This document shows, one piece after another, positions 17,323-25,623 of a stretch of DNA of 64,000 nt (within the stretch, counting starts at the first letter, position 1; each line of letters starts with the position of its first letter). Source of the stretch: Streptomyces sp. MUM 2J. GTDB taxonomy: Bacteria; Actinomycetota; Actinomycetes; Streptomycetales; Streptomycetaceae. The stretch covers positions 244,004-308,003 of the forward strand of contig NZ_JADWYM010000005.1 of assembly GCF_022414535.1 (NCBI RefSeq). Reading direction: 5' to 3'. Below the pieces are notes generated by a model. That model was given only the letters and a program-made list of their open reading frames with translations. It ran no database searches and was not told where the DNA came from. Both the position numbers and the translations under genes were made by a program.

Positions 17323-18615
17323 ATGAGCGAACCCTCACGCTTCGACCGCGGCCACACCGACGACCTGATGTCCTTCCTCGCGGCGAGCCCGTCGCCGTAC
17401 CACGCCGTGGCGAACACCGCCGCGCGTCTGGAGAAGGCCGGCTTCCGGCAGGTCGCCGAGACGGACGCCTGGGACGGGACCAGCGGCGGCAAGTACGTGC
17501 TGCGCGGCGGCGCCGTCGTGGCCTGGTACGTCCCCGAGGGCGCCGCGGCACACACGCCGTTCCGGATCGTCGGCGCACACACCGACTCCCCCAACCTGCG
17601 CGTCAAGCCACTGCCGGACACCGGGGCGCACGGCTGGCGCCAGGTGGCCGTCGAGATCTACGGCGGCCCCCTGCTGAACTCCTGGCTCGACCGCGACCTC
17701 GGCCTCGCCGGCCGGCTCACCCTGCGGGACGGCTCCACCCGCCTGGTGAACGTGGACCGCCCGCTGCTGCGCGTCCCGCAGCTCGCCATCCACCTGGACC
17801 GCGCGGTCAACGCCGACGGCCTCAAGCTCGACAAGCAGCGCCACCTGCAGCCCGTGTGGGGCCTCGCCGACACCGTGCGCGACGGCGACCTCATCACCTT
17901 CCTGGAAGAGGAGACCGGCCTCGCCGAGGGCGAGATCACCGGCTGGGACCTCATGGTCCACTCCGTGGAGCCCCCCGCCCACCTCGGCCGCGACCGCGAA
18001 CTCGTCGCGGGCCCGCGCATGGACAACCTGCTGTCCGTGCACGCCGGGGTGGCCGCCCTGACCGCGGTCACCGGCCGCGACCTGTCCTGCATCCCCGTCC
18101 TGGCCGCCTTCGACCACGAGGAGAACGGCTCCCAGAGCGACACCGGTGCCGACGGCCCGCTGCTCGGCAGCGTCCTGGAGCGCTCGGTCTTCGCGCGCGG
18201 CGGCACCTTCGAGGACCGGGCCAGAGCCTTCGCCGGCACCGTCTGCCTGTCCTCCGACACCGGCCACGCCGTGCACCCCAACTACGCCGAGCGGCACGAC
18301 CCGACGCACCACCCCCGGGTCAACGGCGGCCCCATCCTCAAGGTCAACGTCAACAACCGCTACGCCACGGACGGTTCGGGCCGCGCGATCTGGGCCGCGG
18401 CCTGCGAGAAGGCGGACGTCCCCTTCCAGTCCTTCGTCTCCAACAACTCCATGCCCTGCGGCACCACCATCGGTCCCATCACCGCGGCCCGCCACGGCAT
18501 CCGGACCGTCGACATCGGCGTGGCGATCCTGTCCATGCACAGCGCCCGCGAACTGTGCGGCGTGGACGACCCGCACCTGCTGGCGAACGCGCTGGTGGCG
18601 TTCCTCGACGGCTAG
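17323..18615 (+). CDS. apeB: M18 family aminopeptidase
   Basis: A 430-residue cytoplasmic metallo-aminopeptidase that removes N-terminal (preferentially acidic) residues. Metal-binding and catalytic motifs are intact: GAHTDSPNLRVKP near residue 87, DHEENGSQSDTGADGPLL near 268, SSDTGHAVHPNYAERHDP near 307, and the C-terminal PCGTTIGPITAARHGIRTVDIG with LSMHSARE. The length matches bacterial M18 enzymes. ATG 17323 lies 21 bp after a terminator, so its promoter must overlap that hairpin or it is fed by readthrough. Confidence 0.95.
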   Translation: MSEPSRFDRGHTDDLMSFLAASPSPYHAVANTAARLEKAGFRQVAETDAWDGTSGGKYVLRGGAVVAWYVPEGAAAHTPFRIVGAHTDSPNLRVKPLPDTGAHGWRQVAVEIYGGPLLNSWLDRDLGLAGRLTLRDGSTRLVNVDRPLLRVPQLAIHLDRAVNADGLKLDKQRHLQPVWGLADTVRDGDLITFLEEETGLAEGEITGWDLMVHSVEPPAHLGRDRELVAGPRMDNLLSVHAGVAALTAVTGRDLSCIPVLAAFDHEENGSQSDTGADGPLLGSVLERSVFARGGTFEDRARAFAGTVCLSSDTGHAVHPNYAERHDPTHHPRVNGGPILKVNVNNRYATDGSGRAIWAAACEKADVPFQSFVSNNSMPCGTTIGPITAARHGIRTVDIGVAILSMHSARELCGVDDPHLLANALVAFLDG

Positions 18616-18734
18616 GAGACTGCTGAAAATCCTGCTTGGGGTGCCCGAGTCGCCGCGGTTCGCTGATAGATGTCGATCGGGGCAATCTGGTGCAAGGTGG
18701 GCGCGTTTTCAAGATCTTCAAGACGCTCCTAGCA
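18616..18734. other. AT-richer unassigned segment, possible remnant
   Basis: About 115 bp with a base composition unlike the neighbours (for example TGCTGAAAATCCTGCTT and GTTTTCAAGATCTTCAAG). Read on the minus strand one frame is open and gives a plausible protein C-terminus (...APIDIYQRTAATRAP...), but I do not recognise it. Possibly the end of a lost mobile-element gene. It runs directly into the interspersed repeat. Confidence 0.4.
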
Positions 18735-18893
18735 GTGCCGTGACCGGAAAGGTCTGCCGGACGGCTCGCGGCGTCCGGTGCGGTGCGCCGCAACGCGGAG
18801 CATCGCCCGCGTACTGCATGTGCCGGGGGCGGCAGCGCGGCAGGATGCCGCACCGGGCGTCGCGAGCCGGTGACGCCTTCCGGTCACAGCGCC
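18735..18893. repeat. Interspersed repeat, copy 1
   Basis: About 159 bp starting GTGCCGTGACCGGAAAGG and ending CCTTCCGGTCACAGCGCC; its ends form an inverted repeat (18740-18752 with 18876-18887). A second, diverged copy in the same orientation is at 33599-33760, sharing the first 26 bases exactly plus several internal blocks. It ends 10 bp short of the cupin gene stop. It looks like a short non-coding mobile or palindromic element. Confidence 0.75.
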
Positions 18894-18902
18894 GGGGCTC
18901 TG

Positions 18903-19325
18903 TCAAGGGTGCCGCCCCTCCACCGGCGGTCGGGCCAGCGCGTGACCGGTCGTGGCGTCCACATGCTCCGGGACGTCGTCATGACGGTCGCCGACGGTCA
19001 GGGTCCCGGTCGGTTCGAGGAGCAGGATCTCGGTGGGCACGGGCGCGTACGGCTTGTGCCCGGTGCCGCGGGGGACCGTGAAGACGGAGCCCCGGGGGAG
19101 GACCACGGTGCGCTCGCCGCCGGCCTCGCGCAGAGCGATGCGCAGCTCACCGGCCAGAACCAGGAAGAACTCGTCGGTGTCGTCGTGGACGTGCCAGAGG
19201 TGCTCGCCCTCGACCTTCGCGACGCGCACGTCGTAGTCGTTGACGGCGGTGACGATGCGGGGGCTCCACTGCTCGGTGAAGGAGGCGAGCGCGTCGGGCA
19301 GGGAGACGGGTTCACTGGATGCCAT
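18903..19325 (-). CDS. Cupin domain protein
   Basis: A 140-residue single-cupin protein. The metal-binding motif is HLWHVHDDTDEFFLVLAGELRI, and the second strand block is LPRGSVFTVPRGTGHKPYAP, giving three histidines and one glutamate as probable ligands. Small cupins of this type act as isomerases, dioxygenases or sensors; the substrate cannot be inferred. ATG 19325 is 51 bp from the start of a divergent GlxA-type regulator, which suggests it is that regulator's target. Confidence 0.92.
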   Translation of the reverse strand: MASSEPVSLPDALASFTEQWSPRIVTAVNDYDVRVAKVEGEHLWHVHDDTDEFFLVLAGELRIALREAGGERTVVLPRGSVFTVPRGTGHKPYAPVPTEILLLEPTGTLTVGDRHDDVPEHVDATTGHALARPPVEGRHP

Positions 19326-19376
19326 GGCGCCATCGTCGCCGTGGCGGGCCCGGCGCACGAGTGCTAGAAATCGCAT

Positions 19377-20360
19377 ATGCCGCAAGGATCCTCGCACCGC
19401 GTCGTGCTGATGGTCGACGAGAACTCCAACCCGTTCGAGATGAGCTGCGCCATCGAGGTCTTCGGGCTGCCGCGCCCCGAGCTGGGCCGGGACCTGTACG
19501 ACTTCCGGCTGTGCGCCGCCGCGCCCGAGACGCGGATGCGGGACGGGTTCTTCACCCTCACCGGCGTCGCGGACCTCCGGGCGGCCGATGAGGCGGACAC
19601 GCTCATCGTGCCGAACCGGCCCGACACCGACGCCCCGCGAGCCCCGCACGTCCTGGACACCGTGCGCCGCGCCCACGCGCGCGGTGCCCGCCTCGTCGGC
19701 TTCTGCTCCGGCGCGTTCACCCTCGCGGAGGCCGGCCTGCTGCACGGCCGCCCGGCGGCCTGCCACTGGATGTGGGCGGACTCCTTCCGCGCCCGCTTCC
19801 CCGGCGTACACCTCGACCAGGACGTGCTGTTCGTCGACGACGGCGACATCCTCACCGCGTCGGGCAGCGCGTCCGCGCTCGACCTCAGCCTCCACGTGGT
19901 GCGCCGCGACCACGGCGCCGAGATCGCCAACCACGTCTCCCGGCGCCTGGTGTTCGCGGCACACCGCGACGGCGGGCAGCAGCAGTTCGTGGAACGCCCG
20001 GTCCCGCACATCAGGGACGAATCCCTCGCCCCGGTACTGACCTGGGCGCAGGAACGGCTCGGTGAACCGCTGACGGTGGCCGACCTCGCGGCCCGAGCGC
20101 GGGTCAGCCAGGCCACCCTCCACCGGCGTTTCCGCGCGCAGCTCGGGACGACACCGCTCGCGTGGCTGACCGGCGAGCGCGTGAACCTCGCCCGCCGGTT
20201 CATCGAGCGCGGCGAGGAACGGCTGGACGTGGTCGCGGCGCGCAGCGGCCTGGGCACGGCCGCCAATCTGCGGGCCCGGCTCCGGCGCGAGACGGGTCTC
20301 AGCCCGTCGGCCTACCGGCGGCGTTTCGGACCGTCCGGTGGGGAACCGGTCACCTCATGA
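19377..20360 (+). CDS. GlxA-type AraC regulator (DJ-1/PfpI plus HTH_18)
   Basis: A 327-residue transcription factor. The N-terminal DJ-1/PfpI-like domain (about residues 8-185) contains GFCSGAFTLAEAGLL with the conserved nucleophile-elbow cysteine, and the C-terminal AraC domain (about 225-318) has two helix-turn-helices (TVADLAARARVSQATLHRRF and LDVVAARSGLGTAANLRARL). It probably senses a small molecule and controls the divergent cupin gene and/or itself. Its stop overlaps the start of the next gene by 4 bp (ATGA). Confidence 0.93.
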   Translation: MPQGSSHRVVLMVDENSNPFEMSCAIEVFGLPRPELGRDLYDFRLCAAAPETRMRDGFFTLTGVADLRAADEADTLIVPNRPDTDAPRAPHVLDTVRRAHARGARLVGFCSGAFTLAEAGLLHGRPAACHWMWADSFRARFPGVHLDQDVLFVDDGDILTASGSASALDLSLHVVRRDHGAEIANHVSRRLVFAAHRDGGQQQFVERPVPHIRDESLAPVLTWAQERLGEPLTVADLAARARVSQATLHRRFRAQLGTTPLAWLTGERVNLARRFIERGEERLDVVAARSGLGTAANLRARLRRETGLSPSAYRRRFGPSGGEPVTS

Positions 20361-20851
20361 GATACCTCGTACGGGAACGGCTCCTCGGCTTCGGCGACGA
20401 CTACTGGATCGAGGACGACCGGGGCGACAAGGTGTTCCTCGTGGACGGCAAGGCGATGCGGCTGCGGGACACCTTCGAGCTGAAGGACGCGCGCGGGCGG
20501 GTGCTCGTCGACATCCGGCAGAAACTGTTCGCCCTGCGCGACACGATGATCATCGAGCGGGACGACGAACCGCTGGCGAGGATCCGCCGCAAACGGCTGT
20601 CGCTGCTGCGCAACCACTACCGGGTGTCCCTCGCCGACGGCACCGCCCTCGACGTCAGCGGCAAGATCCTCGACCGCGAGTTCGCCGTCGAGTACGACGG
20701 GGAACTCCTCGCCGTCGTCTCCCGCCGCTGGCTCACCGTCCGGGACACCTACGGCGTGGACGTGGTCCGCGAGGACGCGGACCCGGCGCTGCTGATCGCG
20801 GTGGCGGTGTGCGTGATCCAGCTGGCGGAGAAGGAGCGGGAGGAGGACTGA
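20357..20851 (+). CDS. LURP-one-related (tubby-like) family protein
   Basis: A 164-residue LOR/scramblase-like beta-barrel protein. The repeated strand pattern GDKVFLVDGKAMRLRDTFELKDARG and ALRDTMIIERDDEPLARIRRK is diagnostic, with a hydrophobic C-terminal helix (PALLIAVAVCVIQLAEKE) as expected for this fold. The biochemical role of bacterial members is not established. Translationally coupled to the AraC-family regulator by an ATGA overlap. Confidence 0.9.
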   Translation: MRYLVRERLLGFGDDYWIEDDRGDKVFLVDGKAMRLRDTFELKDARGRVLVDIRQKLFALRDTMIIERDDEPLARIRRKRLSLLRNHYRVSLADGTALDVSGKILDREFAVEYDGELLAVVSRRWLTVRDTYGVDVVREDADPALLIAVAVCVIQLAEKEREED

Positions 20852-21049
20852 ACGCTCCGCGGGGAGCGCCGGGGCATGACGCCGGTCGGCCGCGGCGCCG
20901 TCGTGGCCGGTCGCGCAGTTCCCCGAGCCCCTTCGAGGCGCTCCCGAACCGCGGCGGACCCGGCCCGGCCTGCTCGGCCGGGCGCCCGGCCGGGAAGCAG
21001 ATCCGAAGCAGATCCGGGGACGGGGACGCCCTTCGCGGGGCCCCGCGGG

Positions 21050-21847
21050 TCACCGGTGCGGTGCCTCCAGCCCCAGCACGCGGTCCTTCAGGGCGGGGAA
21101 CTGGTCCCGCGTCGCGGCCACCTTCGCCGGGTCGAACGAGACGCGGAGGACCTCCTCGCCGGGACCCGCCTCCGCCAGCACCTCACCCCACGGATCGACC
21201 ACGATCGAGTGACCGGCCTGCGGAACTCCGGCGTGCGTCCCGGCCGTTCCACAGGCGAGCACGAACGCCTGGTTCTCCACCGCCCGCGCCTGAGCCAGCA
21301 GCGTCCAGTGCGCCCGGCGGCGTTCCGGCCAGCCCGCCGGGATCACCAGGGTCTCGGCGCCGGCATCGACGAGGCCACGGAAGAGTTCGGGGAAACGGAG
21401 GTCGTAACAGGTCGCCACACCCAGGGTCGTCCCGGGCAGACGGACTGTCACCAGCTCCCGCCCCGCACCCATCAGCACGGCCTCGCCCTCGTCGAAGCCG
21501 AAGCGGTGGATCTTGCGGTAGGCGGCGACGAGGTCACCGGAGGGAGAGAAGACGACGGACGTGTTGTACAGCGGTCCTTCCGGGTCCCGCTCGGGGATGG
21601 ATCCGGCGTGCAGCCACACCCCCGCGTCGCTCGCGGCCTTGGCCATCGCCTCGCAGGTCGGCCCCTCCAGCGTCTCGGCCTCGGTGCCGTACTGCTCGTA
21701 GGCGAAGGCCCCGGTGGTCCACAGCTCGGGAAGGACGACGAGGTCGGCGGCTCCGGCTTGTTCTCGCACCAGCGCAGCGACGCGCTCCCGGCGCGACACG
21801 ACCGATTCGTCCTCGCTTACGGCGATCTGGATGAGAGAAGCGCGCAC
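21050..21847 (-). CDS. Carbon-nitrogen hydrolase (nitrilase superfamily)
   Basis: A 265-residue amidase-type enzyme. The Glu-Lys-Cys triad is visible as LPELWTTG (Glu), YRKIHRFGFDEGE (Lys) and GVATCYDLRFPELFR (Cys). It belongs to the omega-amidase/Nit2-like class that hydrolyses small amides such as alpha-ketoglutaramate, though the substrate is not proven by sequence. GTG 21847 starts the conserved RASLIQIAVSEDES region; an upstream extension to 21931 lacks conservation. Monocistronic and divergent from the next gene. Confidence 0.93.
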   Translation of the reverse strand: MRASLIQIAVSEDESVVSRRERVAALVREQAGAADLVVLPELWTTGAFAYEQYGTEAETLEGPTCEAMAKAASDAGVWLHAGSIPERDPEGPLYNTSVVFSPSGDLVAAYRKIHRFGFDEGEAVLMGAGRELVTVRLPGTTLGVATCYDLRFPELFRGLVDAGAETLVIPAGWPERRRAHWTLLAQARAVENQAFVLACGTAGTHAGVPQAGHSIVVDPWGEVLAEAGPGEEVLRVSFDPAKVAATRDQFPALKDRVLGLEAPHR

Positions 21848-21960
21848 ACTACCACCGTCCTGGCGTCGAGCCGTCCACCGGGGCGTCCCCACGGACGTCC
21901 TCACGGGCCTACGATCGTCACACGAAAGCACTGCCGGGGTGCCTCAGAGCAGCGTAACTT

Positions 21961-22000
21961 GGGGGTCCTCCCAGCTTGAGCGAAGACGAGAGCCGGGGAG
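21961..22000. repeat. Short palindromic repeat element
   Basis: GGGGGTCCTCCCAGCTTGAGCGAAGACGAGAGCCGGGGAG is an imperfect hairpin resembling a motif that recurs in streptomycete intergenic regions; a related form is at 37212-37247. It lies in the leader of the 22091 gene. Confidence 0.5.
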
Positions 22001-22090
22001 ATTTTCAAGACACCCGACGAGTGCAGCCGCCTCCCACTGGCAACGCCGCCACCACCTGCCCGTGTACCAACCGCCGAGGGGTCCCGTTCC

Positions 22091-22915
22091 GTGAGTCTGC
22101 ATCCCACTCTCCAGCCCTATGCCGATGCCTGGACCCACTCCATCGAAGCGATAACCGAGCTGGTGCAGCCACTGGCGGAGGCTGACTGGAACCGCCGTAC
22201 CCCGTGCCCGGCCTGGTCGGTGCGCGACGTCGTGTCGCACGTGATCGGCCTGGACTGCGAGATGCTCGGCGACCCGCGGCCCATCCACACCCTGCCGCGC
22301 GACCTGTTCCACGTCACCAACGACCACCAGCGCTACACGGAGATGCAGGTCGACGTGCGTCGGCACCACACGTCGCCGGAGATGACGTCCGAGCTGGAGT
22401 ACACGATCATCCGCCGCAACCGCCAGCTGCGGAACGAGTCCCGGAACCCGGGCACCAAGGTCCGCGGCCCCCTCGGCACGGAACTCACCCTCGCGGAGGC
22501 CATGCGCAACCACGCCTTCGACGTGTGGGTGCACGAGCAGGACCTGCGCACCGCCCTCGGCCGGCCCGGCGATCTCGACTCCCCCGGCGCGCTCGTCGCC
22601 CGCGACGTCCTGCTCGACGCGCTTCCGGTCGTCGTCGCCGAGCGTGCGCAGGCGCCCCGCAGTTCGGCCGTCGTCTTCGACGTGCACGGTCCGGTGGAGT
22701 TCCTGCGCACCATCCGCATCGACATCCAGGGCCGCGGCACCCTGGAGACGGCTCCGGCTCTCGGCCCCGCCGCCGCCCTCACCCTGGACTGGGAGACCTA
22801 CGTCCGCCTGGCCTGCGGCCGGGTGACGGTGGAGGCGGTGTCGGACCGGCTGAAGCTGGAGGGCGACCAGAACCTGACGTCGGCGATCCTGCGCAACTTC
22901 ACGGTGACGCCGTAG
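22091..22915 (+). CDS. Maleylpyruvate isomerase-family mycothiol-dependent protein
   Basis: A 274-residue protein of the DinB/MDMPI superfamily. The N-terminal helical-bundle signature is LAEADWNRRTPCPAWSVRDVVSHVIGLD with the first metal histidine, followed by AEAMRNHAFDVWVHEQDLRTALGRP carrying the other histidines; the C-terminal ~90 residues form the small MDMPI C-terminal/SCP2-like domain. Such enzymes use mycothiol, the actinobacterial thiol, for isomerisation or S-transfer. GTG 22091. The gene is preceded by a repeat-containing leader and not in an operon. Confidence 0.9.
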   Translation: MSLHPTLQPYADAWTHSIEAITELVQPLAEADWNRRTPCPAWSVRDVVSHVIGLDCEMLGDPRPIHTLPRDLFHVTNDHQRYTEMQVDVRRHHTSPEMTSELEYTIIRRNRQLRNESRNPGTKVRGPLGTELTLAEAMRNHAFDVWVHEQDLRTALGRPGDLDSPGALVARDVLLDALPVVVAERAQAPRSSAVVFDVHGPVEFLRTIRIDIQGRGTLETAPALGPAAALTLDWETYVRLACGRVTVEAVSDRLKLEGDQNLTSAILRNFTVTP

Positions 22916-23234
22916 CGCTCACGCCACGTCCGCACGGCTGTGGGCGGCACCGAGCCGCCGAGCCGTGAACGGTCCGGCACAGGCACGGGTGGGCGGGCGC
23001 AACGGGGGGCGCCCGGTGGCACCCTACGCGCGCCCCCGCCCCCGGCCGACGGCGGCACCCGGCACGGCGACCGCACCCCGGCCGGCCTCACGTCCCGGCT
23101 CCCCGGACGGAACCGTGCGCATCTGCACCGCAGAACCGCACCCCCTGCGCCCCGGGCGCACACCCGAGACGCGCACCGGCCACCACGCCAACCGGTCACC
23201 GCCACCGGCCATCGGCCCCCGCGACCGGCCACCT
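22916..23234. other. Intergenic region between convergent genes, no gene seen
   Basis: About 320 bp separating the convergent isomerase-family and MFS genes. High GC without a frame showing streptomycete codon bias; no clear hairpin of terminator quality was found. Confidence 0.5.
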
Positions 23235-24557
23235 TCACGCAGGAACGTGCACCGTTTCCACGCGGCTGGCGACCAGCCGTTCCCGCTCCCGCAGGGCGGC
23301 CCGCCGCCGCAGCCGCAGGATCTGGGTGACGCCGACGGCCTGGAGCACGAAGACCGCGCAGAAGGCGACGGTGTAGTTGCCGCCCGTCGCGTCGAGCAGC
23401 ACCCCGACCGCGAACAGCGTGGACATGGAGGCGACGAAACCGCCCATGTTCGTGATGCCGGAGGCCGTGCCCTGCCGCTCCGGCGGGTTCGCCGGGCGCG
23501 CGAAGTCGAAACCGATCATCGACGCCGGGCCGCAGGCGCCGAGCACCGCGCACAGCACGACCAGCAGCCACATCGGCGCCCGGCCGGTGGAGGTCAGCGC
23601 GGGGCAGGACAGCGTCACCGCCCACACCAGCGCCGTCGCCCCGACCGTGGCGAGCGCCAGCGGCAGCCGCGCCCCGTGGTGACGGGCGACGATCTGGCCG
23701 TAGACGAGACCGACGGCCATGTTGGACAGCACGATCAGGGTGAGCAGCTCACCGGCCGTGCCACGGGTCAGGCCCTGCGCCTCGACGAGGAAGGGCAGAC
23801 CCCACAGCAGCAGGAACACCATCGCGGGGAACTGGGTCGTGAAGTGCACCCACAGCCCCAGTCGCGTGCCCGGCTCCCGCCAGGAGGCGGCGATCTGGCG
23901 GCGCACGAAGGAGGCACCCCGGTGCGCCGGCGGCTCCGGCTCGAAGCCCTCGGGGTGGTCCTTCAGGAAGAGACTCACGAGGAGCAGCACCACGGCACCG
24001 GCCAGCGCGCTCCCGCCGAACGCCGCGGTCCATCCCAGGCCGTGCAGCAGCCGGGCGAGGACGAGGGTGGAGACGAGATTGCCCGCCATGCCGACGAGGC
24101 CGGCGAGCTGGGCGACGAGCGGTCCGCGCCGGGCCGGGAACCAGCGGGTGCCCAGCCGCAGCACACTGATGAAGGTGAGCGCATCACCGCAGCCGAGCAG
24201 GGCGCGGGAGGCGAGGGCGGTGCCGTACGAGGGGGAGAACGCGAAGCCGAGCTGCCCGGCCGTGAAGAGCACCGCCCCCATGGTGAGCACCTTTCTGGTG
24301 CCGAGCCGGTCGACCAGGAGGCCCACGGGTATCTGCATGCCGGCATAGACCAGCAACTGGAGGATGGAGAAGGTGGACAGCGCCGAGGCGCCGACGTGGA
24401 AGCGTTCGACGGCGTCGAGTCCGGCCACACCGAGGGACGTGCGGAAGATGACGGCGACGAAGTAGACGGAGACGCCGACGGCCCAGACGGCCATCGCGCG
24501 CCGCCCGCCGGGCGGATCACCCTCAAGCCCGGCCGGGGAAGCCGGGGAGGGCCTCAT
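23235..24557 (-). CDS. MFS transporter
   Basis: A 440-residue major facilitator with about 12 membrane helices. Motif A is present between helices 2 and 3 (GLLVDRLGTRKVL), and the helix-4/5 region reads RALLGCGDALTFISVLRLGTRWFP, as in the anion/cation symporter and nitrate-sulfonate-like MFS groups. Its ATG overlaps the stop of the upstream GntR regulator by 4 bp, so they form one operon and the regulator probably controls uptake by this transporter. Substrate is unknown; FadR-subfamily regulation suggests a carboxylate. Confidence 0.92.
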   Translation of the reverse strand: MRPSPASPAGLEGDPPGGRRAMAVWAVGVSVYFVAVIFRTSLGVAGLDAVERFHVGASALSTFSILQLLVYAGMQIPVGLLVDRLGTRKVLTMGAVLFTAGQLGFAFSPSYGTALASRALLGCGDALTFISVLRLGTRWFPARRGPLVAQLAGLVGMAGNLVSTLVLARLLHGLGWTAAFGGSALAGAVVLLLVSLFLKDHPEGFEPEPPAHRGASFVRRQIAASWREPGTRLGLWVHFTTQFPAMVFLLLWGLPFLVEAQGLTRGTAGELLTLIVLSNMAVGLVYGQIVARHHGARLPLALATVGATALVWAVTLSCPALTSTGRAPMWLLVVLCAVLGACGPASMIGFDFARPANPPERQGTASGITNMGGFVASMSTLFAVGVLLDATGGNYTVAFCAVFVLQAVGVTQILRLRRRAALRERERLVASRVETVHVPA

Positions 24558-25216
24558 CGCACCTCTCCCCGGGCCAGGTGGGAGAACCAGCCGACGTGCC
24601 GGTGGACGACGGCCACGGCTGCCTCCGCGTCGCCGGAGCGCAGCGCGTCGAGGATCTCCGCGTGCTCGGCGAGGGTCTTGGCGATGCGGTCGGGGTGGGA
24701 GTGCATGACGGCGACGCCCATGCGCAGTTGCCGGTCGCGGAGCTGGTCGTACAGGCGGGAGAGGATCGCGTTCCCGCCGCTTCGGACGATCGCGGCGTGG
24801 AAGCACCGGTCGGTGACGGCGGCGGCGGCGAAGTCACCCGCGGCGGCCTGGGCCCGCTGCTCGGCCAGGAGTCCCTCCAGCCGCTCGATGAGCGCGGCGG
24901 AGGCGGGCACCGCTTTGCGGGCGGCGTGTTCCTCGACAAGCAGTCTGGTCTCGACGACGTCCGCGATCTCCTGCGCGGAGACGGGCAGGACCAGCGCGCC
25001 CTTCTTCGGATAGAGCTTGATCAGCCCTTCCACCTCCAGCCGCAGCAGCGCCTCGCGCACGGGGGTCCGGGAGACCCCGACGGCCTCGGCGAGCTCACCC
25101 TCGGTCAGCAGGGTGCCGCCCTCGTAACGGCGGTCGAGGACGCCCTGCTTGACGTGGCTGTAGACGCGGTCGGCGGCGGGGGGCTGCTTGACGGGTGCGG
25201 GTGGGGCTGGCGACAT
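24554..25216 (-). CDS. GntR-family regulator, FadR/FCD subfamily
   Basis: A 220-residue repressor. The N-terminal winged helix (about residues 16-80) contains GTLLTEGELAEAVGVSRTPVREALLRLEVEGLI; the C-terminal FCD domain (about 90-212) shows metal-ligand-like residues in DRCFHAAIV and LAEHAEILDALRSGD. FCD regulators respond to organic acids. It is co-transcribed with the overlapping MFS gene. ATG 25216 is chosen; GTG 25222 is an alternative. A TATCCT box lies within 10 bp of the start, so the transcript may be nearly leaderless. Confidence 0.93.
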   Translation of the reverse strand: MSPAPPAPVKQPPAADRVYSHVKQGVLDRRYEGGTLLTEGELAEAVGVSRTPVREALLRLEVEGLIKLYPKKGALVLPVSAQEIADVVETRLLVEEHAARKAVPASAALIERLEGLLAEQRAQAAAGDFAAAAVTDRCFHAAIVRSGGNAILSRLYDQLRDRQLRMGVAVMHSHPDRIAKTLAEHAEILDALRSGDAEAAVAVVHRHVGWFSHLARGEVR

Positions 25217-25573
25217 GCCCACAGGATAGATACAACACGTACGCGTGGAGGATCCCTTTCATCATGCGGACGGTGCGGTACCCGCCGCGGCGACGTGCGG
25301 GACGGGCGGCGAGGCGGTGTTCGCCTCCGTCCCCGCCGTCCGGCGCGCGAAGGACGCGCGTCCAGGCTCCTCGGCCACGGCTGCGCCCGACCGGGCCGAT
25401 GCCCGGGGCACAGCGGTGGAGGGCCTGCTGCCGTCGAAGCGCGGCAGCGGGGCCCGTGCCGTCGCACGCCGAGGGGGGCGGGCGCCGTCGGGGGCGTTCC
25501 GGACGGCACGGCCCGGGTAACCGCGCATCCCGTGATGAGCCCCGAAGACGTACACCCCGGACCAAGGGCCCGG
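25217..25573. other. Intergenic region with no supported gene
   Basis: About 350 bp upstream of the GntR gene. The first 30 bp (ATAGATACAACACG) are AT-rich and probably hold the GntR promoter/operator. A 91-codon plus-strand frame (25245-25520) exists but has no recognisable domain or good ribosome site; not called. Confidence 0.45.
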
Positions 25574-25612
25574 GAGCCGCGCCCCTCGGCCCGGGGGGAG
25601 GGCGCGCGGCTC
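25574..25612 (-). terminator. Terminator of bkd operon 1
   Basis: GAGCCGCGCCCCTC (from 25574) pairs with GAGGG-CG-CGCGGCTC (to 25612), one small bulge, about 12 bp beyond the E2 stop. Confidence 0.65.
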
Positions 25613-25623
25613 GCCTCGGCCGG

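Noticed and set aside
15245..17578. A 777-codon minus-strand frame
   Set aside because: Antisense of the acyl-CoA dehydrogenase gene, whose motifs are intact on the plus strand.
25245..25520. A 91-codon plus-strand frame upstream of bkd operon 1's terminator
   Set aside because: No domain, no good ribosome site, and composition like the surrounding non-coding DNA; left as intergenic.
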